A stretch of DNA of 64,000 nucleotides, from contig NZ_CP013859.1 in the NCBI RefSeq assembly GCF_001513675.1, positions 1,427,081-1,491,080 on the forward strand. The letters are read 5' to 3'. The translations under genes and the position numbers were made by a program. The notes under the pieces were generated by a model. It was not told the DNA's origin. It saw only the letters and a list, made by a program, of their open reading frames with translations, and made no database searches. This DNA is from Microbacterium sp. XT11. GTDB taxonomy: Bacteria; Actinomycetota; Actinomycetes; Actinomycetales; Microbacteriaceae. Shown in pieces: positions 38,329 to 50,497 of the stretch; the stretch's first letter is position 1; every line of letters begins with the position of its first letter.

Positions 38329-38949
38329 GTGCCGATCGATCCCAAGAAGACCCTCGATGCGTACCAGGCGAAGCGCGGCGTCATCCGCATCGTCGAGGTC
38401 CCCGCCATGCAGTACCTCATGGTCGACGGGGCCGGCGACCCGAACACCTCGCCGCGGTTCGCAGACGCGGTGACCGCCCTCTATCCGGTGGCGTATGCTC
38501 TGAAGTTCGCCGCGAGGGAGCGCTTCGGCGTCGACGCGGTCGTGATGCCGCTCGAAGGCCTCTGGCACGCACCGGACATGGAGTCGTTCACGTCGCGGCG
38601 CGACAAGTCGCGCTGGCTGTGGACGCTCCTGCTGATGGTGCCCGATCACGTCACCCCGGAGCTGTTCGCCGAGGCGGTGGAGTCCGCCGCCCGCAAGAAG
38701 ACGCCGTCGCCCCTGCTCAGCGACGTGCGCCTCGAGACCCTCCGCGAAGGGCTGTGCGTGCAGACGCTGCACGTCGGGCCCTTCGACGACGAGGGCCCGG
38801 TGCTGGCAGACATCCACGACCGATTCATCCCCGAGCACGGGCTCACGATGACGGGACTGCACCACGAGATCTACCTCAGCGACCGGCGGCGCACGGCCCC
38901 TGCGAAGCTCCGCACCATCCTCCGTCAGCCCGTCGAGACGGTTCGGTGA
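38329..38949 (+). CDS. GyrI-like small-molecule-binding domain protein
   Basis: A 206-residue protein with a GyrI-like fold and no DNA-binding domain. It begins MPIDPKKTLDAYQAKRG with VPAMQYLMVDGAGDPN and ends LHHEIYLSDRRRTAPAKLRTILRQPV, the typical pattern of the cytosolic GyrI-like/SHS2 group. Such proteins bind or, in some cases, hydrolyse cyclopropanoid-type small molecules; the role here is unknown. CACACT ends 6 bases before the GTG at 38329, supporting a leaderless start. It sits after an AraC-GyrI regulator. Confidence 0.86.
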   Translation: MPIDPKKTLDAYQAKRGVIRIVEVPAMQYLMVDGAGDPNTSPRFADAVTALYPVAYALKFAARERFGVDAVVMPLEGLWHAPDMESFTSRRDKSRWLWTLLLMVPDHVTPELFAEAVESAARKKTPSPLLSDVRLETLREGLCVQTLHVGPFDDEGPVLADIHDRFIPEHGLTMTGLHHEIYLSDRRRTAPAKLRTILRQPVETVR

Positions 38950-39001
38950 CTCCGGATCAACCCCCTGGCCGCGCAGCTTCCTGCGCCGATACCCTCCCGG
39001 C

Positions 39002-39802
39002 ATGAGCACTGCCAAGAACGCCGCGCGGACGGCGAAGAGCTCGACGACGTTCCGGCGCATCGCCCGCGCCGGGTTCGTGGTGCTCGGTGTCGTGCACATC
39101 GTGATCGGCTCCATCGCCATCTCGGTGGCGGGCGGAACGGGCGGCGACGCCGACCAGGACGGCGCGATGGAGCAGATCCGCCGAACCGCGGTCGGCGGGC
39201 TCCTCCTGATCGTGATCGCCGTCGGTCTCGGCGCTCTGGCGGTGTGGCAGATCGCCGGCGCCTTCCTCTTCGCCGACCCCGATGAGAAGCGACGATGGGC
39301 GCTCCGCGTGAAGGCGGTCGGCATCGCGATCGCCTATCTGACCATCTCGGTGATGGCTCTCGTCTACGCGGTCGGCGGCCGCGCCGACTCGGAGCACGCG
39401 CAGCAGACGCTCAGCGCGCGCATCCTCGCGGCACCCGGCGGAATCGCGCTGCTCGTCGCGGTCGGCCTCGCCGTCGTCGCGGTGGGAGCGGGATTCGTCG
39501 TGGCTGGGTTCACGCGTGGCTTCGAGAAGACGCTCGATCTCCCTGACGGAGTCGCGGGGACCGGCATCCGTTCTCTGGGCGCGGTGGGATTCGTCGCCAA
39601 GGGCATCGCCGTCGCCGTCACCGGCGTGCTGTTCGTGGTCGCAGCTCTCACGCAAGACCCCGAGAAGGCAGCGGGCCTCGACGCTGCGCTGCACAGTCTG
39701 CTGGCACTGCCGTGGGGGCGTGCGCTGCTGTGGGTCGTCGCCGCCGGTCTCATCGCCTACGGCGTCTTCTGCATCGCTCGCGCGCGCTTCGCCCGCATGT
39801 GA
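39002..39802 (+). CDS. DUF1206 family membrane protein
   Basis: A 266-residue membrane protein built from three DUF1206 repeats, each a pair of helices: ARAGFVVLGVVHIVIGSIAI ... LLLIVIAVGLGALAVWQIAGAF, VKAVGIAIAYLTISVMALVYAV ... IALLVAVGLAVVAVGAGFVVAGF and LGAVGFVAKGIAVAVTGVLFVVAAL ... ALLWVVAAGLIAYGVFCIARARF. The function is unknown. TACCCT (38990-38995) ends 6 bases before the ATG, indicating a leaderless mRNA. It converges on LysE with a 15-base gap. Confidence 0.87.
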   Translation: MSTAKNAARTAKSSTTFRRIARAGFVVLGVVHIVIGSIAISVAGGTGGDADQDGAMEQIRRTAVGGLLLIVIAVGLGALAVWQIAGAFLFADPDEKRRWALRVKAVGIAIAYLTISVMALVYAVGGRADSEHAQQTLSARILAAPGGIALLVAVGLAVVAVGAGFVVAGFTRGFEKTLDLPDGVAGTGIRSLGAVGFVAKGIAVAVTGVLFVVAALTQDPEKAAGLDAALHSLLALPWGRALLWVVAAGLIAYGVFCIARARFARM

Positions 39803-39817
39803 CGGGCCATCGCATCC

Positions 39818-40465
39818 TCACGCCGTGGCGGGCTTCTCGTTCCAGACGAGGAGGAAGGCGCCGAGCGCGATCATGAGCGCACCTCCGACGCCGCCCATCG
39901 CCTCGATGCGGTGAGGAGACCGGGCGAACCAGTCGCGTGCCGCGCTCGCCACCAGCACCCAGAGCGCGTCGCACGTCACCCCGATCCCGACCACGATGGC
40001 GCCGAGCACGAGCAGCTGCAGAGGCACCGCGCCCGCCTGCAACTCGACGAACTGAGGGAGGATCGCCAGGAAGAACGCGATGGATTTGGGATTGCTCACG
40101 CCCACCACGAAGCCCTCCGCCAGCAGGCGGATGCCGGACCGGCGCCGCTGCTCGGAGGCGCTGATGGTCGCATGATCCCTGCGATGCCGGATGGCCTGCA
40201 CGCCGAGGTAGACGAGGTAGGCGGCCCCGAGCACCTTCACCACCGTGAACAGCACGACGGACTGCGCGATCACGGTGCCGACGCCGAATGCCACGGCGGC
40301 CACGAGCACCAAGGATCCGACGGCGGTCCCCAGGATGCTGAGGAACCCGCCGATACGGCCGAGCGCCATCGCGCGTCCGATCGTGAACAGCACGGTGGGG
40401 CCGGGGATCACGACCATCACGAAGGCGGCCAGCACGAAGGCCGCGAGGGTGTCGGCACGGAACAT
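39818..40465 (-). CDS. LysE/RhtB family amino-acid exporter
   Basis: A 215-residue exporter with six predicted helices. The N-terminal helix contains the family signature VMVVIPGPTVLFTIGRAMALGRIGGFLSILG, and GFVVGVSNPKSIAFFLAILPQF lies in the middle. The substrate is likely an amino acid, but the family is broad. On the minus strand TATGCT (40477-40472) ends 6 bases before the ATG, so a leaderless transcript is likely. Confidence 0.9.
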   Translation of the reverse strand: MFRADTLAAFVLAAFVMVVIPGPTVLFTIGRAMALGRIGGFLSILGTAVGSLVLVAAVAFGVGTVIAQSVVLFTVVKVLGAAYLVYLGVQAIRHRRDHATISASEQRRRSGIRLLAEGFVVGVSNPKSIAFFLAILPQFVELQAGAVPLQLLVLGAIVVGIGVTCDALWVLVASAARDWFARSPHRIEAMGGVGGALMIALGAFLLVWNEKPATA

Positions 40466-40611
40466 GGGCCGAGCATACGGGGTCGGCGGTGGCTTCGGCG
40501 AACACGGCGACCGAAGATGCTAACCCGCGGGCGGCGCCGTGGCAATGGCGTTCTCACAACTCGCCGCGCTTCCTATCGTCGGTGTCACCACCAACCACCG
40601 GAGGAGCCGCC

Positions 40612-40893
40612 ATGACTGTGAGAACCCGCACCCCGGAAGGCTCCGCACGCGGCACCGACGAGGGCACCGTCCCCGCCGAACCTCGATTCGAGCGGGTCGA
40701 CCTCGACCGGTACGTGGTGATCGACGGCGCCCCCATCGGGTACGTCGAGGTGGTGCCGCCGGTCATCGTCTGTTACAGCGGACATCCGTATCCGCGCGCG
40801 GTCGAGATCGCGCAGGTGCACGACTTCCACCGCGCCGTGCAGGTGGTCGTCGATCACGCCGATTCACGTCGGCGACCTATGATCTCCGCATGA
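40612..40893 (+). CDS. Hypothetical protein preceding glgX
   Basis: A 93-residue protein with a disordered, charged N-terminus (TVRTRTPEGSARGTDEG) and a compact C-terminal half with FERVDLDRYVVIDGAPIGYVEVVPPVIVCYSGHPYPRAVEIAQVHDFHRAVQVVVD. GGAGGAG lies ahead of the ATG, and the stop overlaps the glgX start (ATGA). No known motif is seen. Position suggests a partner or accessory protein in alpha-glucan metabolism, but this is a guess. Confidence 0.7.
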   Translation: MTVRTRTPEGSARGTDEGTVPAEPRFERVDLDRYVVIDGAPIGYVEVVPPVIVCYSGHPYPRAVEIAQVHDFHRAVQVVVDHADSRRRPMISA

Positions 40894-43091
40894 GCCTGGA
40901 GATCTGGCCGGGAACGCCCTACCCCCTGGGGGCTTCCTACGACGGGCAGGGGACGAACTTCGCACTCTTCAGCGAAGCCGCCGAACGTGTCGAGCTGTGC
41001 CTCTTCGACGCCGACGGCACCGAGAGCAGGGTCGATCTCACCGAGGTCGACGCCTACGTCTGGCACGGCTACCTCCCGTCCGTGCAGCCCGGGCAGCTGT
41101 ACGGCTACCGCGTGCACGGGCCGTACGACCCGGCGAACGGGCTGCGGTTCAATCCGAACAAGCTCCTGCTCGACCCCTATGCGAAGGCCGTCGCCGGACG
41201 CATCGACTGGGGCCAGCCGCTCTTCGGATACGACTTCGGCGACCCGGACTCCCGCAACGACGACGACTCGGCGGCCGCGATGGCGAAGGGCGTGGTGGTC
41301 AACCCGTTCTTCGAATGGGGAGGCGATCGTCCGCTGAAGACGCCCTACGCGCAGACCGTCATCTACGAGGCCCACGTGAAGGGCCTCACGGTGCAGCATC
41401 CCGACGTGCCGGAGGACATCCGCGGCACCTACGCGGCCATCGGCCACCCCGCAATCATCGATCACCTCCAGCGCCTCGGCGTCACCGCGATCGAGCTCAT
41501 GCCGGTGCACCAGTTCGTGCACGACTCCGTGCTGGAGGACCGGGGGCTGTCGAACTACTGGGGCTACAACACCCTCGCGTTCTTCGCACCCCACAACCAG
41601 TACGCCTCGAGCGGCGACCACGGCCAGCAGGTGCAGGAGTTCAAGGGCATGGTGCGCGCGCTCCACGCCGCGGGCATCGAGGTGATCCTCGACGTGGTCT
41701 ACAACCACACGGCGGAAGGCAACCACCTCGGGCCGACGCTGTCGCTGCGCGGCATCGACAACGAGGCCTACTACCGGCTCGAGGAGGACCGCCGCTACTA
41801 CACCGACTACACGGGTACGGGAAACAGCCTCAACGCCGGCAACCCGCACGCGCTGCAGCTCATCATGGACTCGCTGCGGTACTGGGTCACGGAGATGCAC
41901 GTCGACGGCTTCCGCTTCGATCTCGCGTCGACCCTCGCGCGCGAGTTCTACGACGTCGACCGGCTGGCGGCCTTCTTCGAACTCGTGCAGCAGGATCCGA
42001 TCGTGTCGCAGGTGAAGCTCATCGCCGAGCCGTGGGACGTCGGCCCCGGCGGGTACCAGGTCGGCAACTTCCCGCCGCAGTGGACGGAGTGGAACGGCAA
42101 GTACCGCGACACCGTGCGGGATTTCTGGCGCGGCGAGCCGCAGTCGCTGGGGGAGTTCGCGTCTCGTCTCACCGGGTCCGCCGACCTGTACGAGCACTCC
42201 GGGCGACGCCCCGTCGCCTCGATCAACTTCGTCACGGCGCACGACGGCTTCACGCTGCGCGATCTCGTGTCGTACGCCGAGAAGCACAACGAGGCCAACG
42301 GCGAGGACAACGCCGACGGGGAGTCGCACAACCGCTCCGACAACAACGGCGTCGAAGGCCCGACGGACGATCCCGAGGTCAATCGGCGCAGGGCACGCCA
42401 GCAGCGCAACTTCCTCGCCACGCTGCTGCTCTCGCAGGGCGTGCCGATGATCTCGCACGGCGACGAGCTCGGACGTACGCAGGGCGGCAACAACAACGGG
42501 TATGCGCAGGACAACGAGACGACGTGGGTCGACTGGGCGTCCGCCGACCTGCCGCTCGTCGAGTTCACGGCGGCGCTCTCGCGCCTGCGCCGACAGCATC
42601 CGACCTTCCGGCGCAGCCGGTTCTTCGACGGACGCCCCGTGCGCGGGGAAGACGGCGAACGCGTTCCGGATGTCGTGTGGCTGCGGCCGGACGCGCGCCG
42701 GATGCAGCCGGAGGACTGGGACTCCGGCTTCGGGCGGTGCATCGGGATGTTCCTCAACGGGCGCGGCATCCGTGAGAAGGACCGCCGCGGGCGGCCGGTG
42801 ACCGACGTGAACTTCCTCGTGTTCTTCAACAGCGGCGACGAGCCCGTGGAGGTCACGGTGCCCGACGAGCGCCACGGCGCGCAGTGGGATGCCGTCGTCG
42901 ACACCGCCGGCGAGCGCACGGACGAACGTCCTCTCGACGCAGGGGAGAGGTTCGCGCTCGAACCGCGGTCGATGATCGTGCTGCGCGAGGTCGACGGCAC
43001 GGACACGCCGACGGGCCACTCGGTCGAAGCGTCGCTCCGCAGCCGCACCGAGACCGCAGCGCCCGCGCCGGCACCGGAGACCGCGACATGA
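40890..43091 (+). CDS. glgX: Glycogen debranching enzyme GlgX
   Basis: A 733-residue GH13 isoamylase-type enzyme that hydrolyses alpha-1,6 branches of phosphorylase-limit glycogen. It has an N-terminal CBM48 domain (GTNFALFSEAAERVELCLFD), the catalytic domain with VVYNHTAEG, GFRFDLAS (nucleophile D344), AEPWDVG and FVTAHDG, and a C-terminal beta domain. It starts at 40890 and TATGAT (40878-40883) lies 6 bases upstream, so a second, leaderless transcript may start here inside the previous gene. It heads the trehalose operon with treY and treZ. Confidence 0.95.
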   Translation: MSLEIWPGTPYPLGASYDGQGTNFALFSEAAERVELCLFDADGTESRVDLTEVDAYVWHGYLPSVQPGQLYGYRVHGPYDPANGLRFNPNKLLLDPYAKAVAGRIDWGQPLFGYDFGDPDSRNDDDSAAAMAKGVVVNPFFEWGGDRPLKTPYAQTVIYEAHVKGLTVQHPDVPEDIRGTYAAIGHPAIIDHLQRLGVTAIELMPVHQFVHDSVLEDRGLSNYWGYNTLAFFAPHNQYASSGDHGQQVQEFKGMVRALHAAGIEVILDVVYNHTAEGNHLGPTLSLRGIDNEAYYRLEEDRRYYTDYTGTGNSLNAGNPHALQLIMDSLRYWVTEMHVDGFRFDLASTLAREFYDVDRLAAFFELVQQDPIVSQVKLIAEPWDVGPGGYQVGNFPPQWTEWNGKYRDTVRDFWRGEPQSLGEFASRLTGSADLYEHSGRRPVASINFVTAHDGFTLRDLVSYAEKHNEANGEDNADGESHNRSDNNGVEGPTDDPEVNRRRARQQRNFLATLLLSQGVPMISHGDELGRTQGGNNNGYAQDNETTWVDWASADLPLVEFTAALSRLRRQHPTFRRSRFFDGRPVRGEDGERVPDVVWLRPDARRMQPEDWDSGFGRCIGMFLNGRGIREKDRRGRPVTDVNFLVFFNSGDEPVEVTVPDERHGAQWDAVVDTAGERTDERPLDAGERFALEPRSMIVLREVDGTDTPTGHSVEASLRSRTETAAPAPAPETAT

Positions 43092-45436
43092 CACGGCGGC
43101 CGCTGTCGACGTACCGGCTGCAGATCAGTCCGCGGTTCACGCTGGACGACGCGGCCGCCGTCGTGCCGTACATCCGCGAGCTCGGGGCCTCCTGGGTGTA
43201 CGTGTCCCCGCTCCTGACCGCGACCCCGGGCTCAGACCACGGCTATGACGTTGTCGATCACTCGCGTGTCGATCCGGCTCGCGGCGGCGACGAGGCGCTC
43301 GTGCGCTTCGCAGCGGCCGCCAGGAGGGAGGGACTCGGGATCCTCGTCGACATCGTGCCCAACCACATGGGGGTGGCGGTCCCGCGCGCCAACCCGTGGT
43401 GGTGGGACATGCTGCGCCTGGGGCGTTCGTCGCGCCACGCCGTCGCGTTCGACATCGACGCGAGCCGTGGCGACGGGAGGCTGCGGCTGCCCATCCTCGG
43501 CGCGTCCCTCGACGAGGTCATCGCCGCAGGGGAGCTCTCGGTCGATCCGGAGCCGGCGGACGATGCCCCCGACGGCACGCTGTCGTACTACGACCACGTG
43601 CTGCCGCTCGCCCCCGGTACGGCCGCGCTCGCGGGCGACCTCCCCGCGCTGCTCGCCGCGCAGCACTACGAGCTGCGGTACTGGGAAGACCAGAACGCCG
43701 AGCTGACGTACCGCCGCTTCTTCGCGGTGTCGGAACTCGCCGGCATCCGCGTCGAACTCGCCGACGTCTTCGCGGAGTCTCACCGCGAGATCGCCCGCTG
43801 GATCACCGACGGGCTCGCCGACGGCCTCCGCGTCGATCATCCTGACGGCCTGGCCGACCCCGGCGGCTATCTCGAACGGCTCGCCGACGTGACCGGCGGC
43901 GTCTACACCCTGGTCGAGAAGATCCTCGAACCCGGCGAGGAGCTCCCCGACTGGTGGCACACCGACGGCACGACCGGCTACGACGCGCTCGCGCAGTTCG
44001 ATCGGCTCTTCGTCGACCCCGACGGCGTGCGGGCGCTCCGCGAGCTCGACGACGGGCTGCGAGCCGACACCGGCGTTGCGCCGCGCGGGTCGTGGGCCGA
44101 CCTGACGCACACGACGAAGCGCATGGTCGCCGACTCGCTGCTGCGGTCGGAAGTGCGCAGGCTTGTGCACACGCTGCCCTTCGGCATCGTCGGCGCGGAG
44201 GATGCGCTGTCCGAGATCCTCGCGTGCTTCCCGGTGTACCGCTCCTACCTTCCGGCAGGCGGCGAGCACCTCGAGCACGCGCTCGCCGAGGCGCGGCGGC
44301 GTCGTCCCGACCTCGCCGCCGCCATCGCAGAGCTCGCACCGCTGCTCGCCGATGCGTCACGCGAGCTCGGCGAGCGATTCCAGCAGACGAGCGGCGCGGT
44401 GATGGCCAAGGGCGTCGAAGACACCGCGTTCTACCGGTGGACGCACCTGGGCACGCTCACGGAGGTCGGCGCCGATCCGTCGGTCGAGTCGATCGACGTG
44501 AACGAGTACCACCGCGCACAGCAGGTGCGCATGGCGTCGTGGCCGTTCTCGATGACGACGCTGTCGACGCACGACACCAAGCGCTCGGAAGACGTCAGGG
44601 CGCGCCTGGCTGTGCTGTCGGAGCTTCCGGAGCGCTGGGGCGAGGTGCTGCAGGAGCTGCGCGCCATCGCCTCCACGGGTCACGGGCCGTTCGATGCGCT
44701 GCTGTGGCAGGCCGCGGTGGGAGCCTGGCCGATCTCGGCCGAGCGCCTGCACGCATACGGGGTGAAGGCTGCGCGCGAGGCGGCGGAGGCCACCGGATGG
44801 CAGCACCCGGACGAGGGGTTCGAGCGCGGGATCGCGGAGGTGGCGGATGCCGCGCAGGGCGCCGCCCGCGGGCTGCTGACGCGGTTCGTCGACGAGATCG
44901 CCGGGTACGGCCGGGTGAACGCGCTCTCGGCCAAGCTGCTCCAGGTGACGGCGCCCGGCGTGCCGGACGTGTACCAGGGCACCGAGCTGTGGGACCTGTC
45001 GCTCGTCGACCCGGACAACCGCAGGCCGGTGGACTTCGCCGCCCGCGCTGCCCTGCTGCGGCGCATCGACGAGGATCACGCGCGCGGGGTGCTGCCGCCC
45101 GTGGACGACGAGGGATCGGTGAAGCTGCTCGTCACTTCTCGGGCGCTGCGGCTGCGGAGGGACAACCCCGAGCTGTTCGGCATCTACCGGCCGGGCGTGG
45201 CCACGGGTACGGCATCCGCGCACGTCGTGGCTGCCGACCGCGGGGGAGCGACGGCCGTCGCGACGCGGCTGCCCGCCACTCTGGAGCGCCGCGGCGGATG
45301 GGGTGACACGATCCTGATGCGGCCCGACCTGCCCGCCACAGACGTGCTCACGGGGCGCCGGATCGCGCCGGGTCCCGTGCGGCTCGCCGAGCTGCTCGAC
45401 ACGTATCCGGTGGCCCTGCTGCGGGACGCGCGATGA
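43088..45436 (+). CDS. treY: Maltooligosyl trehalose synthase
   Basis: Converts the reducing-end linkage of maltodextrins from alpha-1,4 to alpha,alpha-1,1, forming maltooligosyl-trehalose. The 782-residue protein begins [27 protein letters not shown], the TreY signature, with [32 protein letters not shown] and [24 protein letters not shown]. It overlaps glgX upstream and treZ downstream by 4 bases each, so the three are co-translated. The enzymes act in order: GlgX supplies linear maltodextrin, TreY isomerises, TreZ releases trehalose. Confidence 0.95.
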   Translation: MTRRPLSTYRLQISPRFTLDDAAAVVPYIRELGASWVYVSPLLTATPGSDHGYDVVDHSRVDPARGGDEALVRFAAAARREGLGILVDIVPNHMGVAVPRANPWWWDMLRLGRSSRHAVAFDIDASRGDGRLRLPILGASLDEVIAAGELSVDPEPADDAPDGTLSYYDHVLPLAPGTAALAGDLPALLAAQHYELRYWEDQNAELTYRRFFAVSELAGIRVELADVFAESHREIARWITDGLADGLRVDHPDGLADPGGYLERLADVTGGVYTLVEKILEPGEELPDWWHTDGTTGYDALAQFDRLFVDPDGVRALRELDDGLRADTGVAPRGSWADLTHTTKRMVADSLLRSEVRRLVHTLPFGIVGAEDALSEILACFPVYRSYLPAGGEHLEHALAEARRRRPDLAAAIAELAPLLADASRELGERFQQTSGAVMAKGVEDTAFYRWTHLGTLTEVGADPSVESIDVNEYHRAQQVRMASWPFSMTTLSTHDTKRSEDVRARLAVLSELPERWGEVLQELRAIASTGHGPFDALLWQAAVGAWPISAERLHAYGVKAAREAAEATGWQHPDEGFERGIAEVADAAQGAARGLLTRFVDEIAGYGRVNALSAKLLQVTAPGVPDVYQGTELWDLSLVDPDNRRPVDFAARAALLRRIDEDHARGVLPPVDDEGSVKLLVTSRALRLRRDNPELFGIYRPGVATGTASAHVVAADRGGATAVATRLPATLERRGGWGDTILMRPDLPATDVLTGRRIAPGPVRLAELLDTYPVALLRDAR

Positions 45437-47217
45437 TCGAGGTGTGGGCGCCGGCCGCCCGTCGCGTGCGCGTGCGTCTGCTCACAGCATCCGGTGGCAT
45501 CCGCGACGAACGCGGACTCCGGCCCTCGACGCGACCAGGCTGGTGGTGCGCCGACATCGATCTCGCCGACGGCGACCGGTACGGATTCCTGCTGAACGAC
45601 GCCGACGACCTCCGGCCCGACCCGCGGTCACGGCGGCAGCCGGACGGCGTGCACGGGCCCTCGGCCGCGTTCGACCCCTCGGCGTTCTCGTGGACCGACG
45701 CGCAGTGGACGGGACGCCAGCTCGCGGGCGCCGTGATCTACGAGCTGCACGTCGGCACGTTCACGCCGGAGGGAACGCTCGACGCGCTCATCGGGCGGCT
45801 CGACCACCTCGCCGACCTCGGTGTCACGCACATCGAGCTGCTTCCCGTCGCCGCGTTCAACGGGACGTGGAACTGGGGGTACGACGGCGTGCTCTGGTAC
45901 GCGGTGCACGAGACGTACGGCGGCCCTCGTGCCTATCAGCGTCTCGTCGACGCGGCGCATGCCCGCGGACTCGCCGTGGTGCAGGACGTCGTCTACAACC
46001 ACTTCGGCCCCAGCGGCAACCACCTCCCGGAGTTCGGGCCGTACCTCCGCGACGGAGAGCTCACCAGCTGGGGTGACTCCGTGAACCTCGACGAGCCGGC
46101 GGTGCGGGAGTACATCGTCGAGAACGCCCTGATGTGGCTGCGCGACTTCCACGTCGACGGCTTGCGGCTCGACGCCGTGCACGCCCTCCACGACGATCAG
46201 CCCGTGCACATCCTGCGCGAGCTGGCGGAGCGGGTCGACGCGCTCTCCGCGCAGCTCGACCGGCCTCTCTCCCTGATCGCCGAGTCGGACATGAACGACC
46301 CGACGCTGATCCTCCCCCGTGAGGCCGGCGGCTACGGTCTCACCGCGCAGTGGTCCGACGACTGGCACCACGCCGTCCACGTCGCCCTGACCGGAGAGAC
46401 GGAGGGCTACTACGCCGACTTCGCGGCGGCGGATGCTGTCGCGAAGGTGTCGCAGAGCGGGTTCTTCCACGACGGCACGTTCTCCTCGTTCCGCGGGCGG
46501 CCGCACGGCAGACCGATCCCCGACGGAGTGCCGGCCTGGCGCCTCGTGACGTTCGTGCAGGACCACGATCAGGTCGGAAACAGGGCGGAGGGCGACCGGC
46601 TCTCGGCCACGCTGAGTGCCGACCGGCTCGCCGTGGCGGCCGTGCTCACGCTTACGGCGCCCGGCACCCCCATGCTGTTCATGGGGGAGGAGTGGGGAGC
46701 GTCGACGCCGTGGCAGTTCTTCACCTCGCACCCCGAGCCCGACCTGGGCAGGGCGACGGCCGAGGGCCGCATCGCCGAGTTCGCGCGCATGGGCTGGGAC
46801 CCGGCGGTGGTCCCCGACCCGCAGGACCCGCGCACCTTCGAACGCTCGCACCTTCGGTGGTCGGAGCGCGACGATCCCGTGCATGCACGGCTGCTGGCGC
46901 TGTACCGCGACCTCATCGCGCTGCGGCGCGCGGTGCCGGCGCTCACCGACCCGGACATGTCACGCACACGGGTCGAGACGATGCCGAGCCCGGACCGGCC
47001 GGATGCCGCCCCCGATGCCCGCGTGTACCGCATCGAGCGCGGCGATGTGGCGGTTCTCGTCAACCTCTCGGGCTGCGATGCGGAGTTCGAGGTCGGCTCC
47101 GCGACCGGGGTGCTGCTGGCGACGGCGGAGGTGGGGGTCGCTGACGGCCGCGTGACCGTGCCGAGAGATGCCGCGGCGATCGTCCGCGATCCGGGCCCCG
47201 CCCCTGCCTGCGGATGA
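45433..47217 (+). CDS. treZ: Malto-oligosyltrehalose trehalohydrolase
   Basis: Releases trehalose from maltooligosyl-trehalose. The 594-residue protein has an N-terminal CBM48-like part ([16 protein letters not shown]), then the GH13 domain with [43 protein letters not shown] (nucleophile), [10 protein letters not shown] and [17 protein letters not shown]. It completes the treY-treZ pathway, giving trehalose as a compatible solute or carbon store. Its stop is followed after 12 bases by sufS. Confidence 0.95.
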   Translation: MIEVWAPAARRVRVRLLTASGGIRDERGLRPSTRPGWWCADIDLADGDRYGFLLNDADDLRPDPRSRRQPDGVHGPSAAFDPSAFSWTDAQWTGRQLAGAVIYELHVGTFTPEGTLDALIGRLDHLADLGVTHIELLPVAAFNGTWNWGYDGVLWYAVHETYGGPRAYQRLVDAAHARGLAVVQDVVYNHFGPSGNHLPEFGPYLRDGELTSWGDSVNLDEPAVREYIVENALMWLRDFHVDGLRLDAVHALHDDQPVHILRELAERVDALSAQLDRPLSLIAESDMNDPTLILPREAGGYGLTAQWSDDWHHAVHVALTGETEGYYADFAAADAVAKVSQSGFFHDGTFSSFRGRPHGRPIPDGVPAWRLVTFVQDHDQVGNRAEGDRLSATLSADRLAVAAVLTLTAPGTPMLFMGEEWGASTPWQFFTSHPEPDLGRATAEGRIAEFARMGWDPAVVPDPQDPRTFERSHLRWSERDDPVHARLLALYRDLIALRRAVPALTDPDMSRTRVETMPSPDRPDAAPDARVYRIERGDVAVLVNLSGCDAEFEVGSATGVLLATAEVGVADGRVTVPRDAAAIVRDPGPAPACG

Positions 47218-48953
<1,736 letters not shown>

Positions 48954-49026
48954 CCGCCGCGTCACGCGGAGACATCGGATGCCGCGCACGGGAATAGCCG
49001 CCGCACGCCGCCGGGTTGGCACGAGC

Positions 49027-49668
49027 ATGACAACGCTCGGAATCATCGGTGCAGGACACATCGGATCGCAGATCGCGCGCGTCGCGGTGGCCAACGGATA
49101 CGACGTCGTGATCGCGAACTCCCGCGGTCCGGAGACGCTCGGAGACCTGGTGACGGAACTCGGACCGCGCGCCAGGGCGGCGACGGCGGAGGAGGCGGGC
49201 GCCGCGGGCGACGTGGTCGTCGTGACCGTCCCGTTGCGGGCCCTCGACCAGATCCCCGTCGAACCGCTCGCGGGCAAGATCGTGCTCGATACGAACAACT
49301 ACTACTTCGAGCGCGACGGCCACATCGAGGCGCTCGACAACGGCGAGACCACGACGTCCGAGCTCGTGCAGCGGCACCTGCCGACGTCGAAGGTCGTCAA
49401 GGCCTTCAACCACATCACCGCCGCCGACATCACCACCGACGGCGCTCCGGCCGGCACGCCGAACCGTCGTGCTCTCGCGACCGCCGGCGACGACGCCGAG
49501 GCCATCGAGTTCGTCACGCGGTTCTACGACGAGGCGGGTTTCGACACCGTCGTCATCGGACCGCTCAGCGAGTCGTGGCGCGTCGAGCGTGATCGTCCCG
49601 CCTACGTGCGCCGCCAGAACGCTGAGGAGCTCCGGGCGAACCTCGCCATCGCGAACCGTCTCCCCTGA
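49027..49668 (+). CDS. NAD(P)-binding F420-dependent oxidoreductase-like protein
   Basis: A 213-residue Rossmann-fold protein of the NADPH-dependent F420 reductase/NAD-binding 2 type. The motif MTTLGIIGAGHIGSQIARVAVANGYDVVIANSRGPETL gives the dinucleotide-binding site with an arginine after NS, favouring NADP. VVVVTVPLRALDQIP, LDTNNYYFERDG and KAFNHITAADITT follow. The start at 49027 is the family N-terminus. The substrate is not known; whether F420 is used cannot be told from sequence. Confidence 0.86.
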   Translation: MTTLGIIGAGHIGSQIARVAVANGYDVVIANSRGPETLGDLVTELGPRARAATAEEAGAAGDVVVVTVPLRALDQIPVEPLAGKIVLDTNNYYFERDGHIEALDNGETTTSELVQRHLPTSKVVKAFNHITAADITTDGAPAGTPNRRALATAGDDAEAIEFVTRFYDEAGFDTVVIGPLSESWRVERDRPAYVRRQNAEELRANLAIANRLP

Positions 49669-49741
49669 CCAGGGCAGGGCTTCGCCGCCGTTTGGCATAC
49701 CAGAGGTGGGAATCCATCGCACGAGATGAGAGAATTCCAGC

Positions 49742-50401
49742 ATGACGGGGGTGGGGGCTGCCGGGGAGCTCGAATCGGTGCGGGTGACGCGGATCCTGCG
49801 GGACGACATCGTGCTCGGTCGTCGTGCACCAGGATCGCGTCTCGTCGAGCGCGATATCGCGGCCGAGCTGAACGTCTCGCGCCTCCCCGTGCGCGAAGCC
49901 ATCCGCACGCTCGTGGCGGAGGGCATCGTCGTCTCACGCCCGCGCACCTGGGCCGTGGTCCGGGAGTTCACCCTGCGTGACATCCAGGACTTCGGCGAGG
50001 TGCGCGAGGCGATCGAGACTCTCGTCTTCGTGTTCGCCGCGGAGCGACATGACGAGGCCGGTCTCGCGCGGCTCAGGCAGGCGTATGAGAAGGAGCGCGA
50101 GGCTGCGGCACGCGGCGACGCGGACACCGCACGCACCTCCGCGGCCGAGTTCCACAGCGTCGCCGTCGAGATCGCGGGCAACGAGATGCTCACCGAGCTC
50201 ATCGGGGTCTTCCTCACTCGTCTGCGGTGGCTCTTCGGGCAGCACGACGACCTTCAAGGGATGGCGGAGGAGCACCGCCTCATCCTCGAGGCGGTCGAGG
50301 CGCGTGACCACGAGACCCTGCGACGGCTCGTGCCCGCACACCTGGCGAACGGCCAGCGCGCAGCGCAACGGCGCTTGAGCCTCGGCATCCCGGCCGGCTG
50401 A
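49742..50401 (+). CDS. GntR-family regulator (FCD domain)
   Basis: A 219-residue FadR-type regulator. The N-terminal winged helix is VTRILRDDIVLGRRAPGSRLVERDIAAELNVSRLPVREAIRTLVAEGIVVSRPRTWAVV (about residues 14-72), followed by the helical FCD ligand-binding domain with DFGEVREAIETLV and FHSVAVEIAGNEMLTELIG. FCD proteins bind carboxylate ligands via a metal. GAGAAT at 49730-49735 ends 6 bases before the ATG. No clear target gene is adjacent; the divergent or downstream genes may be controlled. Confidence 0.88.
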   Translation: MTGVGAAGELESVRVTRILRDDIVLGRRAPGSRLVERDIAAELNVSRLPVREAIRTLVAEGIVVSRPRTWAVVREFTLRDIQDFGEVREAIETLVFVFAAERHDEAGLARLRQAYEKEREAAARGDADTARTSAAEFHSVAVEIAGNEMLTELIGVFLTRLRWLFGQHDDLQGMAEEHRLILEAVEARDHETLRRLVPAHLANGQRAAQRRLSLGIPAG

Positions 50402-50450
50402 GCCGCGCTGCCCGCACGGCGCGTTCCGACGGGCCGCGGCATCCGGTGGC

Positions 50451-50475
50451 TATATTTGGGCTACGGAATTCCGTA
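50451..50475 (+). promoter_or_regulatory. Promoter with perfect 14-bp palindrome at the start site
   Basis: TATATT at 50451-50456 is a strong -10. The perfect palindrome TACGGAATTCCGTA at 50462-50475 begins just where transcription should start, as expected for a repressor operator. It controls the small membrane protein and metallopeptidase gene pair downstream. Confidence 0.6.
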
Positions 50476-50497
50476 CACGCGTGCACTGGGGAGCGAG

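Noticed and set aside
41000..43000. Large plus-strand alternate frame across glgX rich in Arg/Pro
   Set aside because: It has no domains, whereas the GlgX frame contains all GH13 motifs.
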